Source: Actinomadura graeca (GTDB taxonomy: Bacteria > Actinomycetota > Actinomycetes > Streptosporangiales > Streptosporangiaceae). Taken from it: DNA of 64,000 nucleotides. The stretch's first letter is position 1. Every line of letters starts with the position of its first letter. Location: assembly GCF_019175365.1 (NCBI RefSeq), contig NZ_CP059572.1:3472001-3536000 (forward strand). The letters run 5' to 3'. Of this stretch, positions 57,727 through 64,000 are shown one piece after another. Made by a program: the position numbers and the translations under genes. The notes under the pieces are model-generated. The model saw only the letters and a program-made list of their open reading frames with translations. It had not been told where the DNA came from and did not search any database.

Positions 57727-58879
57727 GAGCGACCTCCCCCCGTGTGACGAACCTGTCCTCCGCTAGTTCGACGATCGCCGCGTCGACGATGTTCTCCAGA
57801 GTGCCGCCCTCGGCGCGGATCGCGCGCTGACGCTCGTAGGGAGCCCCGTGTTCGAGGACCTCCCAGGCGACCTTGAGCTCCTCCGCGCAGCCGAGCCGGT
57901 CGGAGACGGGCTCCAGCTCCCGGATCAGCTCGTAGAGGTCGTCGCGGAGTGGTGCGGTGTTCCCAGTGTCATCGGTGATGACGATGGCGTCGAGTCCGTA
58001 TCTGGTCGCGCGCCACTTGTTGTCACGTACCACCCAGGCCGCGGGGCGGGGCAGGGTGTATCCCCGGTCGAGCTGCTGGTCGAACAGGGTCACCAGACTC
58101 TGGCAGAGGGCGGTGGCCATGCCCACCTCCCGCAGGGTGGGGATGCCGTCGAACATCCGGATCTCGATGGTGCCGAAGTCCGGATGTGGACGGATGTCCC
58201 ACCAGACCTCCTTGATGCTCCGGATCGTTCCGGCGCGCAGGAGGGTGTCCATGTAGTCCTCGAACGCCGCCCAGTCGTCCAGGGAGTGGGGCGGGCCCGC
58301 GGTCGGGAGCTGCCCGAAGACGACGGCCCTGCACGAGGCGAGGCCGGTGTCGCTGCCGCTCCAGAACGGGCTGGACGCGGTGAGCGCCAGGAAGTGCGGC
58401 AGGTAGGCCGACAGGGCGTTCACGATCGGGATCGCCTTCGCGCCGTCCGTTATGCCCACATGGACGTGGACCCCGAACGTCTGGATCCGCCGGGCCAGCC
58501 ATTGCATCTGCTCGATGAGCTGTGCGTAGCGGCCCATCGGCGCCATCACCGCGTCGCGCCAGTCGCTGATCGGGTGGGTGCCCGTGCAGGCCAGCGTGAG
58601 GTCGCGGTCGGCGGCGGCGGAGCGGAGGGAGGCGAGCGTGGCCGACAGGTCGTCCTTCGCCTCGCCCACGGTGTGACAGATATCGGTCACGACCTCGACC
58701 GTCGACTCCATCAGCTCGTGGCGGATCTTGGGGATCCCCGTGCCCTCGGCGAGGACGGGCAGCGCGGCGAGCACCTCGCGTGCGTCCTGCCGCAGGTGCC
58801 TGGTCTCCACGTCGACGAGCTGCAGCTCCCACTCGATGCCGAGGGTCGCCCCGTTCGACGGGTTGAAGTCAATGGCCAC
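57713..58879 (-). CDS. GCS2-type carboxylate-amine ligase (YbdK-like)
   Basis: This 388-residue member of glutamate-cysteine ligase family 2 starts 'GATLGIEWELQLVDVETRHL' with the metal-binding Glu. It has 'GTHPISDWRD', the His-rich 'TFGVHVHVGITDGAKAIPIV', 'SLDDWAAFEDYMDTLLRAG' and 'VWWDIRPHPDFGTIEIRMFD'. It ligates a carboxylate to an amine with ATP; the natural substrates are unknown for most actinobacterial members. GTG 58879 has GGAGGTT 6 bases upstream. The downstream amidohydrolase gene overlaps it, suggesting synthesis and breakdown of the same amide (inference). Confidence 0.88.
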   Translation of the reverse strand: MAIDFNPSNGATLGIEWELQLVDVETRHLRQDAREVLAALPVLAEGTGIPKIRHELMESTVEVVTDICHTVGEAKDDLSATLASLRSAAADRDLTLACTGTHPISDWRDAVMAPMGRYAQLIEQMQWLARRIQTFGVHVHVGITDGAKAIPIVNALSAYLPHFLALTASSPFWSGSDTGLASCRAVVFGQLPTAGPPHSLDDWAAFEDYMDTLLRAGTIRSIKEVWWDIRPHPDFGTIEIRMFDGIPTLREVGMATALCQSLVTLFDQQLDRGYTLPRPAAWVVRDNKWRATRYGLDAIVITDDTGNTAPLRDDLYELIRELEPVSDRLGCAEELKVAWEVLEHGAPYERQRAIRAEGGTLENIVDAAIVELAEDRFVTRGEVAHAAT

Positions 58880-59280
58880 GGCCAACCTCCGTCCACAATC
58901 CTTGCAGGTCGTTGCGTGGCACGTGGCGCAATTCAGCCAGCGGGTCCCTAAGCCTGGACAAACGCCGGTCCAGGTCATGTGTTCCACCATGATGACGCCC
59001 GCGCCTGCGAGCCCGCCGGGTCTCTCTGCCCTTTGCGGACCATTTGACTCGTACGGACCGGCCACGGACCAACAGGAGCCACACTTTTCGGTCATCCGCC
59101 ATGCCGATGGCATCACTAGATCGAACTAGTCAGCCCGTCCTAAATTCCCCGTCATGACGGACTGTCACCGATGTTGGTACGTCAGCCTACCTTGTGTGAT
59201 TTCGGATACATCCCGAGGATCGCCGTCTCCCGGTTCGGGTACCTCTTCGGCGGATACGTCGCCTAGTCTTCGGGGGAGTC
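58880..59280. other. 401-bp divergent intergenic region
   Basis: No gene is supported. It separates the GCS2 gene and the carboxypeptidase gene. It is less GC-rich than its surroundings and contains the inverted repeat ACTAG-N6-CTAGT (59115-59130), an otherwise rare CTAG-bearing sequence. Both promoters must lie here, but no convincing -35/-10 pair was identified. Confidence 0.4.
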
Positions 59281-60573
59281 ATGGGCGTTGGGGGCAGCTG
59301 CGCGGCTGCGGGAACGAGGAGCGGCGGGAGCTTGCGACCAGAGCGACATGGGCTGCGGAGCGGGCTGCGCCGCACCGTGACGGTGATCACGGTGCCGGTC
59401 GCGGCGATCTGCCTGACCGCTCCGCCGGCACTGTCGGCACCGCCTGGCAGGGTCGCGCCGCCGTCGGATCCGGTGGGCGGGCCGCAGCTCGCCTCGCGCG
59501 GCCTCGTCGTCGACACGACCGCGGGCATCCCGGCCCTGCCGAAGGTCAACGCCTCGTCGTACCTGGTCGCGGACGGCGACACCGGCGAAGTGCTGGCCGC
59601 CAAGGACCCGCACGGCCAGTACCTTCCGGCGAGCACGCTCAAGACGCTGACGGCGCTGGCCCTCGTCCCGCGGCTGGACCCGGACCGGCTCGTCCGGCCG
59701 TCCCAGCGGGCGTGCGACGTCGAGGGCACCAAGGTCGGGCTGACGCCGAAGATGCAGTACAAGGTCTCCGACCTGTTCCACGCGCTGATGATGATGTCGG
59801 CCAACGACGCGGCGGTGACGCTCGCGGAGGCGGACGGCGGGATGCGCAAGACCCTCGCCGACATGAACGCCGAGGCCAGGCGGATCAACGCCCGCGACAC
59901 CCTCGCCGGGTCGCCGAACGGCCTGGACAAGGACCTCGGCCTGAACGTGAGGACGCAGCACACCTCGGCCTACGACCTGGCGCTGATCCTGCGCGAGGGC
60001 CTGAAGAACGCCGACTACCGCAGGTACGTCCAGGCGATCGACTTCGATTTCCCGGCGCCTCCGTCCAAGAAGGAGCGCAAGAAGGGCAAGAAGGTCGGCG
60101 GCTACCCGATCCACACGCACAACAAGCTGCTGCCGGGTGAGCGGTACGGCTACACCGGCCTGCTCGGCGGCAAGAACGGCTACACCATCGCCGCGGGGCA
60201 GACCTACGTGGCCGCGGCCCGGCGCGACGGCCACACGATCATCATCTCGCTGATGAAGGCCGACATGCCGCCGTCGCCGTACGCGGTCAAGCTGCTGGAC
60301 TGGGGCTTCACGGCACGCGGCAAGGCCAAGCCGGTGGGCGCGCTGGTGCCCCCGGGCGACGCGCCCGACCCCAAGGACGGCCCCGGCGGGCTGCTGCCCG
60401 ACGCGCCGCTGGCCTCGGACGACTCGACCCGCATGTGGCTGCTCGTGGGCGGCGGCGCGGTCGGCGCGGTCCTGGCGACCGGGGTGCTGATCGCGGTGCT
60501 GCGGCGTCGCCGCCGCTACGGCCCGCCTCCGGCGCGGCCGGCCGAGCCGTCCTACGACGACTCCGGCCGGTAG
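59281..60573 (+). CDS. D-alanyl-D-alanine carboxypeptidase (S11 penicillin-binding protein)
   Basis: This 430-residue protein has a signal region up to about residue 53 ('VTVITVPVAAICLTAPPALS'). The S11 domain has SxxK 'LPASTLKTLTALAL' (Ser118, Lys121), SxN 'HALMMMSANDAAVTLAEA' and KTG replaced by KNG in 'GLLGGKNGYTIAAGQ', a variant seen in some actinobacterial members. A C-terminal membrane helix ('LVGGGAVGAVLATGVLIAVL') and a basic tail anchor it. It trims pentapeptide stems of peptidoglycan. A purine-rich GGGGGAG stands close to the ATG. Confidence 0.88.
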   Translation: MGVGGSCAAAGTRSGGSLRPERHGLRSGLRRTVTVITVPVAAICLTAPPALSAPPGRVAPPSDPVGGPQLASRGLVVDTTAGIPALPKVNASSYLVADGDTGEVLAAKDPHGQYLPASTLKTLTALALVPRLDPDRLVRPSQRACDVEGTKVGLTPKMQYKVSDLFHALMMMSANDAAVTLAEADGGMRKTLADMNAEARRINARDTLAGSPNGLDKDLGLNVRTQHTSAYDLALILREGLKNADYRRYVQAIDFDFPAPPSKKERKKGKKVGGYPIHTHNKLLPGERYGYTGLLGGKNGYTIAAGQTYVAAARRDGHTIIISLMKADMPPSPYAVKLLDWGFTARGKAKPVGALVPPGDAPDPKDGPGGLLPDAPLASDDSTRMWLLVGGGAVGAVLATGVLIAVLRRRRRYGPPPARPAEPSYDDSGR

Positions 60574-60626
60574 CCCTGTAGCCAGGCCCCGTCAGCCGCC
60601 CCGCGGCGGGGGGCGGCGGGGGCGGC

Positions 60627-61637
60627 TCAGTGCGGCGACGGCGCCTTCTCGCCGCGCGCCGACGCGCCCCCGTCCGCGGCCGCGGGGTCGCACCCTTGGT
60701 CGACGGCCTTCTCGGGGCTGCCCGCGTCGGCGGTGAGGACGACGCGGCGCGTGGCCGTCCACGCCGCGACGAACAGCACGAACCGCGACACGACGTTGAT
60801 CCACACCATCAGGCCCACCAGCACCGCGAACGAGGCGTAGACGGGGTTCTGCGTCGTCCGGCCGATGAGCAGCGTCGCGATCTGCTTCAGGACCTCGAAT
60901 CCGACGGCGCCGAACAGCGCGCCCCGGGCGATCCGCCGCCACGGCGCCCGCGTGCCGGACAGCCGGGTGAACAGCACCAGGAAGATCACCGTGTCGAACG
61001 CCATCGCGAAGGCCAGCGACAGCAGCCGCAGCCCCGTCCCGGCACCGGGCACGTCCTCCAGGCCGAACCAGCCGAGGACGGTGTGCGTCGCGGACGTGGT
61101 GACGGTCGAGACCGCCATGCCGCAGATGAGGATCACCCCGAGGAACGCCAGGACGGCGAGGTCCCAGAGCGTCTTGACCGCGTAGTTGCCGCCGCCGGTC
61201 GGCTCGTTGGCCCACATGTCGCGCAGGGACTCGCGCAGCACCTGCACCCAGCCGAGCCCGGTGAACAGCAGCGCGACCAGGCCGAGGATGCCGACGGCCG
61301 CCTTGGACTGGGCGATCTGCTCCACCTGGAGCTGGCCCGACAGGCCGGGCAGCAGCGAGTTGACCGCCCGGACGAAGTAGTCGCGCGCCTGGCCGCTGAC
61401 CCCGACGAGGTAGCCGAGCAGCGAGTACGCGAGCGCCAGCAAAGGGAAGAAGGACAGGAAGCCGTAGCAGGTGAGGGCCGCGGCGAGGCGGTCGCCACGC
61501 CGGTCCATGTACCGCTCGAACGCGCGTGCCAGATGGTCGAACCACTTGGACCGTGCGCGCGCGGCGCTCAGCACGCCCTTTCCTTTGCCCAGCAGGGTCT
61601 CACTCCGCCGCTGTACTGTGGTGATCACCCGCCGCAT
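60627..61637 (-). CDS. YihY/BrkB-family membrane protein
   Basis: This 336-residue polytopic protein has six to seven helices. The family motif is 'DRLAAALTCYGFLSFFPLLA', and later 'RESLRDMWANEPTGG' and 'RRIARGALFGAVGFEVLKQI' fit YihY. The molecular function of YihY proteins is still debated; the old name 'ribonuclease BN' is wrong. A charged C-terminal tail of about 35 residues is cytoplasmic. It is convergent with the carboxypeptidase gene. The arrangement near trpS is common in actinomycetes, as I recall. Confidence 0.85.
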   Translation of the reverse strand: MRRVITTVQRRSETLLGKGKGVLSAARARSKWFDHLARAFERYMDRRGDRLAAALTCYGFLSFFPLLALAYSLLGYLVGVSGQARDYFVRAVNSLLPGLSGQLQVEQIAQSKAAVGILGLVALLFTGLGWVQVLRESLRDMWANEPTGGGNYAVKTLWDLAVLAFLGVILICGMAVSTVTTSATHTVLGWFGLEDVPGAGTGLRLLSLAFAMAFDTVIFLVLFTRLSGTRAPWRRIARGALFGAVGFEVLKQIATLLIGRTTQNPVYASFAVLVGLMVWINVVSRFVLFVAAWTATRRVVLTADAGSPEKAVDQGCDPAAADGGASARGEKAPSPH

Positions 61638-61813
61638 GCACGCAACGTACCCGGATTCGGATGGTCGATGCAGCGCACGGTAATCATCTGTTGGACGATG
61701 CGTTGCCCAAGCGCCGGGATCGGTGGGTCAAGGACTCGGATGGAGCCTGCAAAGGACCGTGCGGCCGCTCTGAGAACCCCCGCGCAGAGGCGGGATCGAG
61801 GGGGGGCCAGGGG

Positions 61814-62425
61814 TCAGGACTCTGTGGGGCAGTCGTCCTCCGTCCGGGGACCGGCGCCGCCGACGCCGAACACGTAGTCGCGCTGGGGGCGCCACACGCC
61901 GTCCTCACCGTGCTCGTACAGCGAGAACCCCCAGACTTCGAACCGGGCGCTGTAGGTGGCCAGTTCCATGAACGCCTGATCCATCACCTTGTCGGGCAGA
62001 TGGTGGGCGATGGTCACGTGCGGGTGGAACGGGAAGTCGAGCGGCCGGGCGAGCGGCCCCGACGCAATTAGCGCCTGAAGGCGTTCGCAATCGTCGATCC
62101 CCTCACCCAAGGCCACGAACACGACCGGGGACACGGGTCGGAACGTTCCGCTACCACGCAACCGGATATGGAAGGGCCGCTCCTTGCGGGCGATGTCCAG
62201 CAGGTGCGCCTCGATGGCGTCCAGCTCCACCCCGTCCACCTCTGTGGGCGGCAGGAGGGTGATGTGGGTCGGGATCGCACCGGCGAGCGGGTCGCCATAG
62301 GAGGCGCGCTTGCCCTGGAGCAGCGCGCCGTAGGGGTCCGGGATCGGGATGGCCACCCCGATCATGCGGACCCTCGCCGGAGGCGCGCCCGTCCCGGGCG
62401 CCTCGGCCGCCCTCTCAGTGACCAC
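61814..62425 (-). CDS. 2'-5' RNA ligase/cyclic phosphodiesterase-like protein
   Basis: This 203-residue 2H-superfamily protein has the two required motifs: '[13 protein letters not shown]' and '[13 protein letters not shown]' (H-x-T in each). They place two His and two Thr in the active site. Members act on 2'-5' linkages or cyclic phosphates of RNA or nucleotides; the natural substrate here is unknown. GTG 62425 overlaps the trpS stop by 11 bases, so the genes are co-translated. Confidence 0.85.
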   Translation of the reverse strand: MVTERAAEAPGTGAPPARVRMIGVAIPIPDPYGALLQGKRASYGDPLAGAIPTHITLLPPTEVDGVELDAIEAHLLDIARKERPFHIRLRGSGTFRPVSPVVFVALGEGIDDCERLQALIASGPLARPLDFPFHPHVTIAHHLPDKVMDQAFMELATYSARFEVWGFSLYEHGEDGVWRPQRDYVFGVGGAGPRTEDDCPTES

Positions 62426-63545
62426 GTCCCCCGGATCCCAGCCCCACGAAGCCCACCCGCTCGCGGACGGTCTCCATCGTCCGGGACGCGACGTGCGAGG
62501 CGCGGACGGCGCCCTGCGCGAGGAGCCGGTCGAGCTGCTCCTCGTCGTCGAGCAGCATGAGGGTGCGCTCCCTGATCGGCGTGAACGTGTCCAGGACGAC
62601 CTGCGCGAGGTCCTTCTTGAACTGGCCGTAGCCCGCCCCGGCGTACCGGGCCTCCAGGTCGGCGACGGACGTCCCCTCCAGCGCCGAGTAGATCCGCAGC
62701 AGGTTCGTGACGCCGGCCTTCTTCTCCTCGTCGTAGACCACCTCGGAGCCCGTGTCGGTCACCGCGCGCATGATCTTCTTGCGCATCGGGCCCGGGTCCT
62801 CCAGGACGTCGATGATGCCCTGCGGCGAGGACGCCGACTTGCTCATCTTCGCGGTCGGCTCCTGGAGGTCGGTGATCTTCGCGGCGTCCTCGGGGATGAA
62901 CGCCTCCGGGAGGACGAACGTCTCGCCGAACCGGTGGTTGAAGCGCCCGGCGAGCGTGCGGGTGAGCTCCAGGTGCTGCCGCTGGTCCTCGCCGACCGGC
63001 ACGCGCAGGGCCCTGCCGTCCGGACCCGGCTCGGGCGTGTAGAGCAGGATGTCGGCCGCCTGGAGGATCGGGTAGGTGAACAGCCCGACGCTGGTGCCCG
63101 CCGTCCCCTGCTTGGACGACTTGTCCTTGAACTGGGTCATCCGCCCGGCCTCGCCGAACCCGGTGAGGCAGCCGAGGACCCACGCCAGCTCCGCGTGCTC
63201 GGGGACGTGGCTCTGCACGAAAACGGTCGCCCGCTCGGGGTCCACGCCCATCGCGAACAGCTGCGCCGCGGCGACCTTCGTGCGGCGGCGCAGGACGGCC
63301 GGGTCGTGCTCGACCGTGATCGCGTGCAGGTCCACCACGCAGTAGAACGCGTCGTGCGAGTCCTGCATCGCGACCCACTGCCGCAGAGCGCCCAGGTAGT
63401 TGCCGAGGTGGAACGAGTCGGCGGTCGGCTGGATGCCGGACAGCACGCGGGGGGCGGCGGTGTCGCGCGGGACGGCGGTGACGCTCCGCGCGGCGGTGTC
63501 GGCGGGCCGCGCGGCGGTGCCGGCGGGGCTGGGCGCTTCGGGCAT
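62415..63545 (-). CDS. trpS: Tryptophanyl-tRNA synthetase
   Basis: This 376-residue class I synthetase has '[20 protein letters not shown]' (HIGH-like motif HLGN), '[15 protein letters not shown]', '[20 protein letters not shown]' and the KMSKS loop '[20 protein letters not shown]'. It charges tRNA-Trp. The first ~35 residues are an Ala/Thr/Pro-rich extension that is not part of the catalytic fold. ATG 63545 is taken as start, with GTG 63551 as alternative; the ribosome binding site is weak. Confidence 0.95.
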   Translation of the reverse strand: MPEAPSPAGTAARPADTAARSVTAVPRDTAAPRVLSGIQPTADSFHLGNYLGALRQWVAMQDSHDAFYCVVDLHAITVEHDPAVLRRRTKVAAAQLFAMGVDPERATVFVQSHVPEHAELAWVLGCLTGFGEAGRMTQFKDKSSKQGTAGTSVGLFTYPILQAADILLYTPEPGPDGRALRVPVGEDQRQHLELTRTLAGRFNHRFGETFVLPEAFIPEDAAKITDLQEPTAKMSKSASSPQGIIDVLEDPGPMRKKIMRAVTDTGSEVVYDEEKKAGVTNLLRIYSALEGTSVADLEARYAGAGYGQFKKDLAQVVLDTFTPIRERTLMLLDDEEQLDRLLAQGAVRASHVASRTMETVRERVGFVGLGSGGRGH

Positions 63546-63563
63546 GTGCACGGACCGATTCTC

Positions 63564-64000
63564 TCAGGTGCCGCCGGACCCGTTCGGGGCAGGCGTCTCT
63601 CGCGGTGCGACCGCCCGCGGGGTCGCAGGCGGCGGCGCGGGCGCCGACGGTAGGAGCTGCGGCGTCGCCCGCGGTGTGACGCGCACGCGGGCCACCCGCC
63701 GGCCGTCCATCAGGGCGACGGCGAGCAGCCGCCCCCCGGCCTCCACCGAGTCGCCCTTCGCGGGCACCCGGCCGAGGACGGCCATGATGTGGCCGGCGAC
63801 CGTCTCGTAGGGCCCGGCGGGCAGCCGGATCCCGGTCTCGGCGGCGAAGTCGTCGAGGTTGAGCAGGCCGTCGACCTCGACCACGCCGCCGTGCAGGCGC
63901 CGAGCCTGCGCGTCCTGCACATCATATTCATCGCGAATGTCGCCGATCAGCTCCTCCACGAGGTCCTCCAGCGTGACGATCCCGGCGACGCCGCCGTACT
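63564..64000 (-). CDS. CBS/CorC-domain membrane protein (HlyC/CorC type), C-terminal part
   Basis: The frame is open to the right edge of the window and the start lies outside. The visible ~145 residues contain the end of a CBS domain ('YGGVAGIVTLEDLVEELIGD') and the transporter-associated CorC_HlyC domain ('HGGVVEVDGLLNLDDFAAET', 'YETVAGHIMAVLGRVPAKGD'). A Pro/Ala-rich tail of ~35 residues follows. Such proteins have an N-terminal DUF21 membrane domain and are linked to magnesium or cobalt efflux. It lies just upstream of trpS on the same strand. Confidence 0.85.
   Translation of the reverse strand, partial: YGGVAGIVTLEDLVEELIGDIRDEYDVQDAQARRLHGGVVEVDGLLNLDDFAAETGIRLPAGPYETVAGHIMAVLGRVPAKGDSVEAGGRLLAVALMDGRRVARVRVTPRATPQLLPSAPAPPPATPRAVAPRETPAPNGSGGT

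Noticed and set aside
58880..59116. In-frame upstream extension of the GCS2 gene with six Cys ('LNCATCHATTCKDCGRR')
   Set aside because: It looks like a zinc motif, but it contains a TTA codon and many A/T third positions, and a strong ribosome binding site precedes GTG 58879.
1..64000. Search for tRNA, rRNA, riboswitch, integrase, transposase or attachment-site signatures
   Set aside because: None was recognised by eye. A covariance-model scan would be needed to exclude small RNAs.

Overview
The window is very GC-rich DNA with dense genes, many GTG starts, 4-bp ATGA/GTGA overlaps and actinobacterial family signatures (Tad pilus locus, WXG100/FtsK genes, XRE-DUF5753 with DUF397, BMP-type nucleoside transporter, LpdA, biotin-dependent acyl-CoA carboxylase alpha chain). 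It is chromosomal DNA from a filamentous or related actinomycete. A Streptosporangiales/Thermomonosporaceae (Actinomadura-like) origin is my inference, not a proven identification. I saw no tRNA, rRNA, CRISPR array, transposase or phage gene.

Layout. (1) 1-490: 3' end of a beta-propeller-like gene. (2) 561-10538, minus strand: a complete-looking tight-adherence (Tad/Flp) pilus operon: cpaB-like, cpaE-like, tadA, tadB, tadC, two tiny overlapping ORFs, flp pilin, three TadE/TadG-like pseudopilins and a large LysM/BTAD membrane protein. (3) 10766-12528: a TetR repressor divergent from an NAD(P)-epimerase, with two perfect palindromic operators between them. (4) 12654-21225: a type VII secretion-like locus. 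An EssC/EccC-type triple-ATPase on the plus strand faces a minus-strand operon of WXG100 protein, small WVG protein, a 718-aa protein of unknown function and a lipoprotein. The last part of that operon has been duplicated, leaving a second lipoprotein and a broken remnant of the large gene. (5) 21519-24861: lipoprotein, CobW-like protein without a P-loop, small membrane protein and an SPFH/band-7-like protein.

(6) 25081-34702: a housekeeping block with acyl-CoA carboxylase alpha chain, a secreted TPM-like membrane protein, LpdA, a gamma-glutamylcyclotransferase-like protein, purine nucleoside phosphorylase, phosphosugar mutase, a PH-like membrane protein and adenosine deaminase. (7) 34900-48603: an accessory stretch of secreted and regulatory genes: two S1 proteases, cupin, ricin-type lectin, large LuxR regulator with an AhpD-like gene, two DUF397 genes beside a frameshifted XRE-DUF5753 gene, two VOC proteins and a secreted X-Pro dipeptidyl-peptidase. 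(8) 48693-55706: the nucleoside block resumes with deoA, cdd, two permeases, ATPase and BMP lipoprotein. (9) 55975-64000: M20 amidohydrolase with a long low-complexity N-terminus, GCS2 carboxylate-amine ligase, D-Ala-D-Ala carboxypeptidase, YihY, 2'-5' RNA ligase-like protein, trpS and the 3' end of a CBS/CorC-type protein.

The nucleoside genes form a functional set. The BMP-ABC transporter imports nucleosides. Cytidine and adenosine deaminases, thymidine phosphorylase and purine nucleoside phosphorylase cleave them to bases and pentose phosphates. The phosphosugar mutase next to punA can feed sugar phosphates onward. The most unusual parts are the T7SS-like locus with its duplicated tail, the coupled mini-ORF chain before the Flp pilin gene, and the paralogue pairs whose 3' ends are almost identical while their 5' ends have diverged.
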